Source: Undaria pinnatifida
Lineage: Eukaryota; Sar; Phaeophyceae; Laminariales; Alariaceae
DNA length: 64,000 bases
Reading direction: 5' to 3'
Assembly: GCA_012845835.1 (NCBI GenBank)
Contig: JABAKD010000014.1
Location: 6,421,396-6,485,395, forward strand
Position 1 is the stretch's first letter. Each line of letters begins with the position of its first letter. Made by a program: the position numbers and the translations under genes. Positions 43,276 to 56,619 of this stretch are shown in pieces. Below the pieces are notes generated by a model. The model had not been told where the DNA came from. It ran no database searches and worked only from the letters and a program-made list of their open reading frames with translations.

Positions 43276-44659
43276 GAGACCGGGGGCGGTAAAACATCGG
43301 GCCAGTGCGTACTGCGGCTGCTTATGGCTTGTGAAACACCACAGCTGCAGCAGCACATAATTTTTCAGCTTGTTTGCTTCGATGAATCGACGGAGAAAAA
43401 GCGGAAAGCCTCTATCAACGGCGGGAGGGAGAAAGGAAGGAAGGAAGGAAGGAAGGAAGGAAGGATCGTGCGATGAAAGCAGCCGCCACAAATCGAACGC
43501 CTACAAAGCGCAACACGAAGAGGCGGAACACTAACCAACAAAATCGTCCACAGAAACCAATCTACCGGGGAAACAAAGCGCAACCGAAAACAGCCCTACA
43601 TAAGAAGCAAAGAAAAAAACAAAAAATGAAGGAAAAAGGGAACGCAATGGCTCAGTGAGCAGGCTATTAACCCTGAAAAACTGCGACAAAAAAATTGAGT
43701 ACAAAATACTTGGAATTGTCGTGGGATAATTATTTTTGGGTCGTACACGGGTTAATTAAGGTTTGGCGATTGAGCGATGTGACAGCCATTACACAGAAGG
43801 TGCTGCAGACCAAGAAAAGGCTGCCCCTATGGTTCACTGGCTAAAAATGCTATGGTATCCCCCCTCCCCCGTAGCGGCGTTATGATTTATCATAGCACTC
43901 TTGTCCCCGTTTTGCCTGGCAGGCGTATCGCCTACCTGAATGAACGGTTCCATCCCCACTTAAGTCAGAAGGCAACCAACGGACAGCATACAACTATTGA
44001 TAATCACAGAGACGCAACACCCCAGCATCCCGCGTGTGAGTGAGTGACCAGTACAAAGCCAGAGTCAACTCTCATTGTGTACTCGTAGGAGAAGTCGGTT
44101 CCTTGGTCTATACTGCCCAATCCTACTGTACTAATTCCATCGCTTTCATCTACTTTTCAACAAACACGAAGCTGCAAGAGCGGGCAACTATTCTTTCGAG
44201 CGCATGCGACTTTCGAAGCTACAGGGGCAACAAACAGAGGGACCCCCCGTCTCGACTTGGCTTAATACCTTTATGACTTCAGCCAAGTGCGTTACCTCCC
44301 ATCTCGGGTAATTCGATGCCACTGAACGCCCTCATGCCTCCCGCTTGGAACTCCACGGGCAACAGCTGGCCTTACGGGAAAAATCTCTTCATCGCCTCCA
44401 CGTCCACACCCTCCTGTTGAATGCGGTGCGAGCGAAAAGAAGGGCGCCGCGATAAGGACATACGACGAGACAGAGAAGTAGAACCACCGATTGCTATTAG
44501 TGCAATGAAGAGGTGAAATGCTAGCCAGGGGTGTCTGAAACCTGGTGCTGAGGTCGGCACTTACGGGTTTTAACCCGAAATCAGCGTTCTCCGGCATCTA
44601 GCGGTTATGTCCGCCAATAAGTTGATGTCAAATAACGAGCTCTGCTGCTTTGCTGCTGA

Positions 44660-44885
44660 ACAAAATGTAGGGGTTCCATTGAATACGCAGGCGTTTGAAT
44701 TTAGGGGACAGGGGAGACGAAAAGTAACCAAAGTTGCCCCGATACCCTAGCCGACGAGTTCGGTACCGGTGATGGTAAAAACGTAGGGGTTCCGTTGAAT
44801 GCGGAGGCGTTTTTATTCAGAGGATACGAGAGGCGAAAAAATTACTACCGTCGCCCGAGTGCCCTAGCCGACGAGCTCGGTACCG
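44660..44885. repeat. Local tandem duplication of about 117 bp, copy 2 only
   Basis: (A/G)TAGGGGTTCC(A/G)TTGAAT(A/G)CG(C/G)AGGCGTTT through CCCTAGCCGACGAG(T/C)TCGGTACCGG occurs twice in a row. Copy 1 has one copy at about 22095-22198. The two members have already diverged from one another. Confidence 0.75.
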
Positions 44886-45412
44886 GCCATAGCCCGGTTA
44901 TAACCGGCGTCGGATATAATAACCGGCATCGGTTATAATAACCGCTTATGACCGATATCGACTATAACCCTGTTACAAACGGTATCCGTTATAATATTCG
45001 GGATACAACCGATACACGGGTTATCACCGGGACCAGGTTATAGACGTCCCTGATGTCAGTTTATATCTATATTGTTTTCAGGAGACCGTACCATCGAACA
45101 CATATCAAAGAACAACTATTGACACCGGTTCTTGCATGGAGAACACACCGCTGGACTTTGAAATTCGAGCTTTTGCCATTTCAAGGGTCTACTTTACTGC
45201 CGCTACTGCTGCCTCTACTACTTATCATGATGCTTGTACTACTGCTGCTGTTGCACGAAATCCGCTTGATTCACATATTTAACCTAGACTATCGTGTTGC
45301 TGCACGGCGTCCGTGTGCTTTCTGTCAAATATATAAAACAACACTAAAAAAGGTAATACAGCGCCCACCGCAAAAAAAATGCACAGATCACGAGCGAATA
45401 CGGTTCGCGCAC

Positions 45413-45543
45413 CTCGGGCACCGGAGCGACGAGCTGCACCCTTAGCTTCATCTTCGCGTAGACCCCAGGAACGTTGTCGCTTATGGAAGGGATAGAGTTG
45501 AACTCAATGGCGTTTCGCCAGGCCCCGAACACGCCGAGGTTTC
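45413..45543 (-). CDS. Candidate 131-nt minus-strand exon, copy 2
   Basis: Same limits and length as 24134-24264. The peptide reads NLGVFGAWRNAIEFN and SISDNVPGVYAKMKLRVQL with two replacements relative to copy 1 (N for I, A for V). Confidence 0.35.
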
Positions 45544-47225
45544 CTTAGCGCAGTAGAAGGGCTTCAGCGACGAGGTTTCGTGTGGGAGGGGGCGGGGCGG
45601 GAGCGGGGAGCGGCAGAGGAAAGGCGTGGGGGGAGAAGGGTGGATGGGAAGGGAGAGGGGAAGGGGGACTGGAATGCGAGCGATGCACGAACACATTGAG
45701 GGCTTGGTTCGGAGTGCCACAATGTTTGCGATGGGTAGCAGGGGATAGGGGATGCGTCCGAACTGCAACGCAAGTACCTGTACGACACTCGTGCTGGTTT
45801 TAGACAATCAGGGCTTTTCGCGGGTCGGGTCGGGTCGTGCATGGAACGAGCTCTGTGTAGCATGTACAGCATGTTCTCCACCCACATACTATACGAGATA
45901 AAGCACCAGATGTACAGGAGTAATTCGAGTTTTGAGGTGGTCCGCACATTTTTCGCGGATTTTCCAAAACGCGCCGCGAAGTTGCCCTCGAGTCAGAGCC
46001 TTAGGGTCGTTTCTAACGAAGCCATCATTTCGTTTTTTACCGAAAGCTTCGGATTTTCACGAAATAATTTCGGGAAAAACCTACATTTTTCATCCCCCGC
46101 CAAAACTGGCGTTTAAGTTTTTCAGTTCTTTCAAGGGAAAAAACTACAATTTAGGTACAAGGGCGTAGAGGATTGGGCAGCGACACCGCTCGAGTTGTGC
46201 CACCACTCGCGAGCGCACGAGACTCAGCAGGGTCGTTCCCAAGGTCATTGGCAGGTCATGGCTGATTGCAGAAGGCGCAGTGAGCTTCTGAGCTCGCGTC
46301 GTCGACTTGACAAAGTGATCGCACCGAGGCGGCCAACCGAACGAGCTCGCTGACGGCAATAACTGAAACTTTTATCTCGTCGGCGTGGTAGTGCGACGAG
46401 TTGGGGATGGATTTCACTCCCCAAGGCACCGACACGTGCCTACGAGTAAGGCCAACTCCACTGGGACAACCACGCGGGTGTCTTCCGCGAGCGTTGCTGC
46501 TATGGTGACAGTTCTGTGCCGGGTGGACGATTGTTTTGCGAACCAATTGAGGTTCGTACTCGTGAAGATTTACCTTTCGCAGATTTCGGTAAAACGCCGA
46601 AATTCCATCAAAAACTGAAGCGCTGTACGTATCGTTAGGACCGACCCTTTGCGTGGGCTAGTGTTGTTTTTCTTTTCTTTTCTTTTCTTCCCTTTCCTTT
46701 TTCGTTTCTCGCTTTCTTTATCTTTTCTTTGTTTCATTTTTTCCAATTGACTTGCGTCTGTCGTGCGTTTGCGTAGTGATAGGTACTACGTGCAATATAT
46801 ACGTGGTAGTCTTTCTTGGGTCGCAAGCGGTGTAAGTCGGTTTTTCCAGGCGCGAGCAGTGACTTGATTATGCGAGTTAATGTGAGAACAACAACAACAA
46901 CAAGGGCTACATTTGGGCTGGTTGAACGCCCTCTCGAGCTACGCCCTCTCGAGATTTGTAAAACAAAAGCACAAGAGCACAGAAAACAGCCCAACGCCGT
47001 CTACAAAGTTAAATGTGTTCGGTGTTTTATCTGGTACCTGCGTATTACTTTTGTGGGTGGAGGTCGGTGAAGGCATCATCCACCTGTCCACCTGGCATGG
47101 TTTGGGGTTGAGACCGGCAAAGGTACCTCCAGTACCACGGTATCTTTCATACGTGCAATGAATGCATGCATACAGAAAACCACACCGGTGATGCTGGTAC
47201 GCTTAATCAAATCCCAAAACAATCA
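45544..47225. other. Right end of the unit, copy 2
   Basis: Purine-rich 45590-45670, pyrimidine tract 46660-46745, retroposon-tail sequence with AAC run at 46860-46905. No supported gene. Confidence 0.35.
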
Positions 47226-47230
47226 CCCAC

Positions 47231-47451
47231 TTTATCACCGGGGTATGTTATATATCCTGCCCCGGATTAAAATAAACCAGGGGAGGAAGTTTTCGGATGC
47301 ACCAAACATTATCACCGGGGGTGTGGTATACCTCATCATATACGGTAGTTCTACGTGCAACAGAACAGCAACAATCAGCACGTAATAATATATTATCCTA
47401 TTAATACAAGTAGTGGTATTGACAGCATAGAGCACACATCACAACACTGAC
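47231..47451. other. 220-bp insert at the copy 2/copy 3 junction
   Basis: Lies between AATCACCCAC (end of copy 2) and CGGATTGTGCTCATATT (start of copy 3), where the copy 1/copy 2 junction has only AGTAGATGAACTT. AT-rich with TATCACCGGGG repeated twice (about 47235 and 47310). Not seen elsewhere in the window. Confidence 0.6.
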
Positions 47452-49428
47452 CGGATTGTGCTCATATTTCAGCAGTACATACATGTACACCATACGCACC
47501 ATAACCACTGGCTTTTCATGGCTGGCAACGCTGACTGCAAACCTCAGTAAGTGGTCATGGTACATCTCTGATATATTAATAGTCAGTTGCTGTGGTGTAC
47601 GGTGTACATGTACGTGGTGTAGTATCGTCCCTCTAGGAGAGGCACAAGCACGGATGCTGATACTGGTACTGGTTGTGCAGGATGTAGGTGGGCGGCAAGA
47701 ACAGACTGAAGACACGAGTTGTACCACGAGGTACCAGGTGAGGTACTGCTGTACAACACCGGTAACATATTCAACACCGGGAACACATTCTTGGTGCATT
47801 TATTCGTGTTTCTCACCTCGAGCCCTTCTGGTCGGCCAGCTGTCGCCATCCTTGGTGCTTTGCAGTGCCTGCCGAATCCAGAACTCGTCGGTGTGGGAGG
47901 GAGCCGGAAGCTCTCAACAGCAGTGGTCGTCGCTGAGACAGCGGCAGTCAGCAGCACGGACAATACTTCAGGCCGCCTCATCATGCATCATGCATAGCGG
48001 TGTGCAGCAAAAGTCTCACTTTGGTATACTTTCCGCCTCCCCGGTCCCCGGTACTGTACGGCCTTCGAGGGTTCGTCGTTCGCAAGAAAATATACTTTCT
48101 CTAGTTTGTACTTTTCCTTTTTTGCACGTTAAAGTTCAAGTAATTTGTACCCATGTCGGGAGTGCAGTGCTAAACGGGTCCGCGGGTACACCTGATGCGC
48201 GTGTACACACAACACACACACGTTGTGAAAACGACGAGTAAAGATGTAAACATGGACGCAAACACGCTACTCGCGTACGTGCAGCAAATTGCTTCAAATC
48301 TCGCGGGCGTGTGAAGTCATCGCGGTGTCTGCAGGGTGTCGTCTCCAAGCCGCAACGTCGTGGTGTTGCAAGCCGCAAGCGCAACGTCGACCCGTTGCAA
48401 CGTCGCTCGTCGCTACACCAAAAACGATGGGAGAAACGAACCGTTCGTGGTTGAACCGCAATTTCTCTGCACTCCGCACTCTGCGCTTGGCGCTCTGCGG
48501 TCCTCGACTGCTCTACAATCTACTGCGGTTCTGCAGAATAGCTGCTTGCACGAGTGCTGCAGGTGTATAGTCGTAGCTCGGTAGCTGTATATAGCTCTGC
48601 AGATGCGATACTCGTAGATATAGTCGCGTAAAAATAGATGGTTGACGGTGTGTCGTAGTACGTCGTAGGCCGTACAACGAGTACGTTAACTTCGTGAGGT
48701 CACAGCAGTGTGTTGTCAGCTAGTGTCCAGCAGTCAGCCATGAGGTAAGCCATCTTAAACCAATCTCATGTACCAGTTGTGTCTTGATGTCTTCAGGGAA
48801 CACGCGTGGGAGGCCAACACAGGGCAAGTACGGAAGTGTACGAGGGACAGCAGTCTAGACAGAGAGGTAGGCCTCATCAACACGGAAGATCCAAGATCTC
48901 CAAACAAAAAAGGAAACATTGAACAGAAAGGAAAAAAAAAAAATCCTAGGGGGCAGCCCAAAGGACACGAAGCCTCTCCCCTCTCTCACCACGGGTATAG
49001 CAGTACAGCTAAGCCTATATGATACGCGGTGTCGTCGCCATTCAGCGATGAAACAATCAAGCCCTCAGCAACAGCACATCGCATGCAGCATGCATGCATT
49101 TTTAAAGCAACATATGCGCAGGGTCCGGGATCCAGGCGCACGCATTCATGTACCAAACCAAAGTTGCGGGTGCTTTGGTGCAATTAGTGATTACTACTGT
49201 CTTATATTATAATCATACTTGTACATACCCAGCACACATCACAAGAAGATGTATGTGACCATGCAATGCCAAACGCACCTGGGTACGAACGTCCCAAACA
49301 CCCCACAGCAAGCACCATAGTCCAAACCTCTCACCTTCTAAAACGTGCCCTCCCGCAGAAAGGGTCAACTCTCCAACTTGTCAAGCTCCTTTTTGGTATT
49401 CCTATTTTGCCTCCCTCCCTCTCGCCAG

Positions 49429-49555
49429 AGATGAGCCGCACCACAGATGACCGAGCGAAACGTCCCACATCGTCAACGCCCCGAGAGATGACCATAACCA
49501 TGAGAGGAACACGTAAAAGACGCCCAACCCGCGCTACCGCATGCATGCTGTGCCT
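49429..49555 (+). CDS. Candidate 127-nt exon, copy 3, basic peptide
   Basis: Acceptor CTCTCGCCAG, ATG at 49431, donor GTGAGC. One replacement (S for L in RPTSSTPRE) relative to copies 1 and 2. Confidence 0.35.
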
Positions 49556-49639
49556 GTGAGCCTACACGATACTACACTACAATCGTGACCTGTGTGCGTG
49601 CGGTGCCATCTACCAGGACCCCAGGACCATATTACTAGT

Positions 49640-49790
49640 AGCGTTTGCCCCTAGTTTAGTGTGGTGGAAATCGATTGCCACGACCTCGTCCTACACAGTA
49701 TAGCGTCGCGCACTACCCCGGGATAGTTTGGGCTCCCCCTTTAGCACGGTTCATGCTTCCTGGCAAGGCACAACACTAACTAGCGAGGAC
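49640..49790. mobile_element. Diverged pogo-like MITE interior, copy 3
   Basis: Same word order as in copies 1 and 2. Confidence 0.45.
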
Positions 49791-50181
49791 GCACGCCACT
49801 CTACCTTGTATCAGATGGGCCCGGCGAATGCATGTCCCGTCTGTCGTGCTTCGAAGTTCGATCGTAAAGTAACTGGGGGCTATTGAGAAGGCAAGTCACC
49901 CATAAAGCGCCAGGATACGTCTCTAACATACCAAATACAGTATAGCTTTACGTTAGACTCTTCGCAATATAACGCCACGAAATGCTCCTAACATACCAGT
50001 TACAGTATTAAAAAGCGTCAACGATAGGACTCCCTACCATAAACAATCCAAGTATCTAGATGTATGTGTGTTGTATGCGCCAATATGTGCGTTGCCCCTG
50101 CTGCTGCTGCTGTTTTGTTGTTTTGTTTGCATTTTTTTCTCAAAAAGGGTTAATGTTGTCGAATTCACGATCTGCGACAAA

Positions 50182-50205
50182 CCAATGGGCGCGAAGCTAT
50201 AAATA
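50182..50205 (+). promoter_or_regulatory. CCAAT and TATA boxes, copy 3
   Basis: CCAAT and TATAAATA (50198-50205) in the same arrangement as in the other copies. Confidence 0.5.
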
Positions 50206-50247
50206 TTTTCTACAAAACCCAGCAATGTGATTGGCCCAAAAGCAAAA

Positions 50248-50421
50248 ATGATGGGCGAGCGGGAACATCTGCGAGAGAAACGAGGAGTTCCAACGTTTTG
50301 GCGTTTTGGCCGTGGAAACCATGTGGGTCCTGATCACGTGGGCACCAGCTCGCGCGTTCTACGTGACCACAACTCGATCGATACCCCGTGCCAATCCACC
50401 TGGCAAAGGAGAAGGCTTTAG
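50248..50421 (+). CDS. 57-codon upstream ORF, copy 3
   Basis: Translation identical to copies 1 and 2. Confidence 0.35.
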   Translation: MMGEREHLREKRGVPTFWRFGRGNHVGPDHVGTSSRVLRDHNSIDTPCQSTWQRRRL

Positions 50422-50492
50422 AGATTTTCGCACGCGCTCTACTACTTGACGTCCCCCCGTTGTTCTGCGATTCTTCCTTTCGCGCCGCGGCA

Positions 50493-51026
50493 ATGACGTC
50501 GACATCCGCAACTAGCAACGCTGCCTTCATCAGCGAGGCTAGACCTTTTCTGTTTGTTTTCAAGGCCGGGATAGAGCACCCCGAACAGACTACCCAACAA
50601 CAGCAGAGCGACACTTCAGAGGCAACCCAAGCCGAGCTCGCTCCTGCCAGCTGCATCGGCAGCACCGGCACAAGCAGCACAGCGTCAGAGGAGTCCGAGG
50701 GTTCATCATCCGCAACTAGCAGCGCTGCCTTCATCGGCGAGGCTAGACCTTTTCTGTTTGTTTTCAAAGCCGGGCTGCAGCAACCCGCCCAGACTACCCA
50801 ACAACAGCAGAGCGACACTTCGGTAGCAACCCAAGCCGAGCTCGCCCCTGCCGGCTGCACCAGCAGCACCAGCATCAGCAGCACTGCACCAGAGAAGTTC
50901 GAGGGCTCGTCATCCGACCTGCAAAAGTACAGGCAAGACGATTGGCAGCCCTGCTGTGCTGTTCTGTGTTCTGGCATGGCAGCGACATTGGCAGTTTGGA
51001 AATTTCAAGAGCAGTTTGCAAAATAG
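50493..51026 (+). CDS. Gene A, copy 3: two 68-residue repeats
   Basis: Intact 177-residue frame, with three replacements relative to copy 2 (EH for QQ after FKAGI, S for T before CIG). The function is unknown. Confidence 0.5.
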   Translation: MTSTSATSNAAFISEARPFLFVFKAGIEHPEQTTQQQQSDTSEATQAELAPASCIGSTGTSSTASEESEGSSSATSSAAFIGEARPFLFVFKAGLQQPAQTTQQQQSDTSVATQAELAPAGCTSSTSISSTAPEKFEGSSSDLQKYRQDDWQPCCAVLCSGMAATLAVWKFQEQFAK

Positions 51027-51049
51027 ATGTGTTTGCTGTGTTCGTCGGC

Positions 51050-54000
51050 ATGCCGTTCAGTCCAGACTGCTGTGTGGTAGACGATCTGATCACTTGGCGC
51101 CGCAGCCCTCCGCGTGGCTTCTTTCGTTCTCGAGGTGGCATGCCTCTCTGTAAGTACTACGAACACGTAGTGTTGGAAGCAATCCACAGCATGACGGCTG
51201 CAAACAAACGAGTTAGTAGCAGAGTCTGCGCGAGCCCTCGCATCCGTCGTCTATGAATCTGATCAATTGTTTGGCCCTTCCAACCTGCGACCCTCGTACC
51301 CATACCGCAGGCGCTGCTCGTACTCGGACGTATCCGACATCTCCCACGACGACTCGGACGACGAGAGCACCATCAGTCACGATTCTCACGACGAGAACGT
51401 CATCGGTATTGACGGCGACAACGAGAGCACCATCGGCGACGGCTACCATGCCGAAAGCATCATCAGCGACGACGAGTGCTGCACTGTCGAAGCTGAGGAT
51501 GTACGCTACACGGACGCATCCGACACCTCGAGCGACAACGACGACCACGAGACCACCATCAGCGACGACTCCATCAACCATGAGTGTACCATCAGCGACG
51601 ATGACTACGAGTCCAACGGCCATGGTGATCTCGAGCCCGACCACGCCTCCTTCGATGATGGCAGCAGTTGGGACGATCGTGCGTCCGATATCTCTGACGA
51701 CTCGTTTCGCGCTGATGATCTTGGCGATGGTGGTGCTTCTGAAACCTCCGCTGGGTCTTCTTGCGATGATGGTGAGGGCTGGGAGGGTGGGGCTCCTGAC
51801 ATCTCCGCTGACTCTTGTTGCGACGATGGCGATGATGATCTTGACGAGTGCGCTTCCGACATCTCCTCCGACTCCTACGATGGCGATGATGAAGCTCTTG
51901 ACGGTGATGATGGTGGTGTCTGCGGATTTTCTCGAGATGATGATGATGATGATGACAGCGACTTCGATGGCTCGAGCGACGTTTACGAATCCGACTACTA
52001 CGACAACTCGAACGGCTTCGATGGCTCGAGCGACGTTTACGAACCCGACTACGACGACAACTCGAACGAGTTCGATTCCTCGAGCGACGTTGACGAAGTC
52101 GAGTACTACCATGTAATCGACGACGCGAGCGATTTTGAAGAACCAAAATACACCAGCGCGGTTTCCTTCGAGTTCGTCGACCCCTCCTCCGCCACGGTCG
52201 AGCTCGAGCCGGCCGGGCCTCCACCAGAGCTTACCCCGACCGAATGCCTCACCCACCTCCCGACCGCTGTAGGCCTCTGCCCGCCAAACAAGCCTGAGAT
52301 AGGCCTCAAGGTGTTCAAGTGGGGGGCCAAAGCAATTTGCGGCGTGGTGATTGAGTCCTATCTGGCGGGCGGCGATCCTTTCCAGGATGGAGGCATTATG
52401 CAGACTGCGGCTGCCCCCGCCATCGTTAAGCTCGCCAAGATCCGCAAGGAATACCAGGAGGACTTCGATGATGAGTGCATCTCGCTCGACTTCGCCATTG
52501 AGGACCTGTGCGAAGAGTTGGCTAGGGTGCCGTGGAGTGCTAAGCCCGTGGAGGACCTTGGCAGCACGCCGCCAACGCCGAGTGCTCGTGGCGTCGTGGA
52601 ACTTGACAGCACGCCATCGCCGTCAGCATCATCGTCCACACCGTCAGCATCAGCATCCACAACGCCAGCATCGGCGTCAGCATCAGCGGCGGTGTATCAG
52701 CAAGATACTGCATCGACTTCAGCACGCGCACCCACGACCTCGCCAGCGAGCATCTGTAGTGCCGCCGCGGAGGAGGAGGGGGAGGAGATGTCCTTCGAGG
52801 TTCCCTGCACTCCGGGCGCTGTGACGGAGGATGATGGCGGTGGCGGTGGCGGCGGCATGGACATGGTCTTCGGCATCCGTGACAGCTGTGCAGGGTTGGT
52901 GGTCGAAAAGCCATCGTGCCGAGCGGGTGAGTGATTTATCATCGGTGGGATGCTTGTGGCTGAAGTGTGGTGGTGTTTGCGCGGTGTGTGTCGTAATATT
53001 TTGGCTCTTGGAGTTTGATTATTTTGAACTAGTGTTGTTGCGTCTGGCCGTACACAGGTTAAATTGTTTTGCGGAACGTGGATTTTGTGCGTACATCAGC
53101 GTGCATTACATGAAAAACAATTTGGTACTCCGCAGATGTATTATTCCTTGACGGGGGGGGTACTCTAGAATCAAGTGAAATAGATATCATTTTTTTTTCA
53201 TTGAACAGGGGCGGTACCCTAAAGCCGAGTGAAAAATATCCAAAAACGTGCTTTTTTCAGGGGGTTACTTTATAACCATAGTAAATCATTGATCCACTAA
53301 AACGTCCTTTTTTCATTACACAAAACTAATTCATCCTTTCGTCGTGTAATCATCGTCCTGCATTTTTTCCAATCCAATCATTACCTCGGGGGGCCTGGTA
53401 TGGTGTGTCGTTTCGTCTTTTTCTTTGTTGTGTTCACTGGCTTTAGTTTTGAACCTCTTGAATTCATGTTACGCTTTAGTCCTGTACCCGTCCCAGGTCA
53501 TGCTCATTTCCGCCGGTACATAGATGATGAAGTATTTCCACAAGCGACATCGATATGAGTTTGATGTTTGGCGAGTACCGTGAACCGTGTAGTATACCTG
53601 GCACCTGATATGTTTTACTCCACGGTTGTTCCATTGCTGAATATATGATGGAAACTTCAGCAGTTTCCCTCCAAAGTTGATCTACCCTCCCATCACCCCC
53701 CTCCCCTCCCTCCTTTCTGCTCCCCCCATCCCTGCCCTTCCCCCTCTCCTCCCTCCCCCCTTCCTGTCTCCCCCCTCCCCTCTTTATTCTTATTATTCAG
53801 GTCCTGTGACAGCAGATGATGATGATGATGATGGCGGTGATGTTGACCTTGATGACATGGACATCGTCGACCAGCAGCGTGGCCCCATGGGAATGTTTGA
53901 AGCATCGGTCGTGCAGGGAGAGGGTAAGTATTATGCAGCATTTCTTGTCTTTCATGCGTTGTACGTACAGCGCGATGAGTTGTGGCCATTTTTAGCACAA

Positions 54001-55656
54001 CCAGTATGCGGTATTCGTGATAAGTGAAAGTTAGTGCGAATGAAGAAATCTTGCGGGGTACCTCGTATAATCGAGTTATACCTTCCTGGCTGCTGTAGCG
54101 AATGAAAAGTAACACGCAGTCAATCTAGTATATTATACAAAAAACGCACAAATAGACTATCTGTTCCGCCGGACGGGTTTGTTCTTTCTGTGCAATAATA
54201 GCTGTTTATGACAATCATTGTTGGACGGCCAGCACGACAATACCATGCTTTACTTTGATACTGCTAAAATCGACTACCGCAGCAATATTCCGTCTTGTTC
54301 TTCTGTAGTTCTCCTTTTGTACTTTTGATTTGCTCGAGACTAACCCCCCCCCCATTCCTCTCCAACGCGGTATATATTTCGTATGAGAAACGCTCGATCG
54401 ACGTTAATAGGTTGAATCGAAAAACGTCAGTGTGTGTGGCACTGCTACATTTTTACATAATCACTGTTTTTTACCCTCTCCACGTCTTGTCAAGCACAGA
54501 TAATCGATATCGATATTTACTTTTTTTTTGGTTTTCCCGTATTTCCTTTTGCAAGCTACCACCCATTTTTTCTGTTTGTTACTGTATTGACCCCCCTCCC
54601 CTCTGTTTGGAACATGGCTAGCCAATAGTCGCTTTCAGTTTCTCGTATTCCGCTTTGGAGGCGAACAATTTTTCATACATAGTTCTCTCGTATTCTCAAT
54701 TTCAAGCGAACCTTTATTTATTTTTTTCTGCGCCTTCCACCCCCAAAAAACAAAAACTGTTCGCGAACATGGCTAGTCAACGTCACTGCTAGTTTTCTCG
54801 CATTGTTTTTCAATGGAACCCTTTTTCGTTTTGCTTACCGTTTCTAACCCCTCTTCCTCCTCCCCCCCCCTCCTCCTCCGCCCCCGTCTCCCCAGCTCTC
54901 CTTTGTCCCCTCCCTCCCTCTCCGTCCCTCTCGCCGTCCCTCTCTCTCCCCTTGAAAGCAGGGCTGGCGTACGAGACGTCCTTCCTCCCCACGGTATGCC
55001 CGGCCGAAGACTGCGACGACAACAGTTCCAACGCTGAGAAGAGCGACAGAAAAGAGGAGGAGGAGGAGGAGGAACCTGTTATCGTCCGGTCTGTCACCTT
55101 CTCGTCGCAAAGGGGTGACTCCCAGGTTTTATTGTCAAGGGTAGCAGACGTAGTAGAAGACGCCCCGGTCACATTGGTAGTTCCGCCTATCAAAGTAACG
55201 AATTGTTCAGAAGATAGTTCCGAGAAGCGTTCAGAGAAGAATTGCGGGAAGAAAATGGAGAAAAAACTCGGGGAAAAATCCGAGAAATGCCTCGAGAAAA
55301 AATGCGAGATGCATCCGGAGAAGCGTTTCGATAAAATGTCCGACACAAATTCCGATAAAAATTCCACTTTCGACAAATATTCCAGAGAAAAATCCGAGAA
55401 AATTTCCGACAACAAATACAAGAAGCGTTCCGAAAAAAAATCAGAGAAAATACAAACAACGCGTTTAGAGAAACATTCCAAGAGAAAAACCGATATGCGT
55501 TCCGAGAAGAGCTGTTTGGGAGTTGTAGATTACGTAGCGCGGAGGACGCGAAGCAGCCCAGGAAGGCCTTTCGCCAACCGCACGGCCCGTGTCAGCAGAG
55601 CTAAGAGCTCAAAGGTGAAAGCGGGAGAAGCAGAGCTCCGAGCTGGTATAGGGTAG
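51050..55656 (+). CDS. Gene B, copy 3: spliced, acidic N-terminus and basic C-terminus
   Basis: Exons are 51050-51149 (second in-frame ATG at 51140), 51217-52926, 53801-53923 and 54962-55656, all phase 1 with GT-AG signals. Exon 1 is close to copy 2. Exon 3 is the most divergent of the three: VIVRSVTFSSQ, VADVVEDAPVTLV, and cleaner SEKx units. All exons are open. Retention of frame despite many replacements supports a real protein. No family recognised. Confidence 0.65.
55219..55512 (+). repeat. 12-bp coding minisatellite (Ser-Glu-Lys-x), copy 3
   Basis: Same length as the other copies, with more consensus units (SEKK, SEKI, SREK). Confidence 0.7.
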
Positions 55657-56194
55657 ATCTATTAGTGAAGGAGATGTTCAAGTATATATGTGAAGAAAAA
55701 AAACTTACATAAAAAAGAAAGAAAACAAAAAGACAAATAGAAGGAAACCAAGCATAGAGAGGCTCCGTCGGTTTGCATGGTACTATCTGTGTAAACGTGA
55801 AAAATGCAACTTAAAAATGAAAAGTCGGTAGATTTGCATAGTACTATTATACAAGTAGTGTGGTGGTGTTTCGTGCGCAAGATTGTCTACAGACGCATCA
55901 TGGGCGACATCAAGGTGAGACGAGGAATTTGGGGGGGCGTTTTACGTACATTGTCTATTGGTTGGTAGGGGTGCACTCGTAGTATACAATAGGCATTATT
56001 ATAGGTAGGGGTCGATACAACCCCCCCCCTCCCCCCGTGTACACGGGCCCCGAACCGTAGCAACGCCCACTACCTCGTAGAATCCTCTCACTGTATTCCC
56101 CCCCTGGTGCATATAGGTTCCCTCTTCCGGCCTCCGCCGATTATCTGATCCAGCGCACATGATTTCTGCGCTTTACGTATGGTATGTACCTGGT

Positions 56195-56394
56195 ATATGT
56201 ACAGCCATGGTCCCGCGTTAGTGCGGTACTGTACCCTTTAGTGCGAGGTCCCAGTTTAGTGCGGTGAACATCGCGTGGCATGACCTCGTCCTACAGAGTA
56301 CTATGCTATGCCGCACTATACCGAGATAGCTCGGGGTCCCACTTTAGTGCGTGTTTTGTCGTCTGGCAATGCACCGCACTATAGAGGGACCACG
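56195..56394. mobile_element. 200-bp pogo-like MITE, copy 3
   Basis: TA-flanked, same place as in copies 1 and 2, with a few substitutions (CCGAGATAG, GTGTTTTG). Confidence 0.7.
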
Positions 56395-56619
56395 ACTACT
56401 GTACTACTGTATGTATCCAAATATGAAGAATCGGCTTTATATCGTGCATGCGGGGGCCCCCCATGATTCACATACAGTTATAACGAGGTCGATATCTGAT
56501 TGGTACGGATCACTCGAACAATCGATCGCTGCGGTCCCCTTTCTAGACTTGAAGCATAAAAAACTCGGGGGAGATTCCGCAGTGATTGTCGGTTGGGGTC
56601 GGTGGGGAACCTGTACGAT

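Larger units (their letters stand above)
25991..47230 (+). repeat. Tandem unit, copy 2 (about 21.2 kb)
   Basis: Starts at TAGATGAACTTCGGATT and is collinear with copy 1. It lacks the 3640-3765 and 22380-23770 insertions and carries a ~117 bp local duplication at about 44660-44885. It ends at AATCACCCAC, the same words that end copy 1. Confidence 0.9.
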
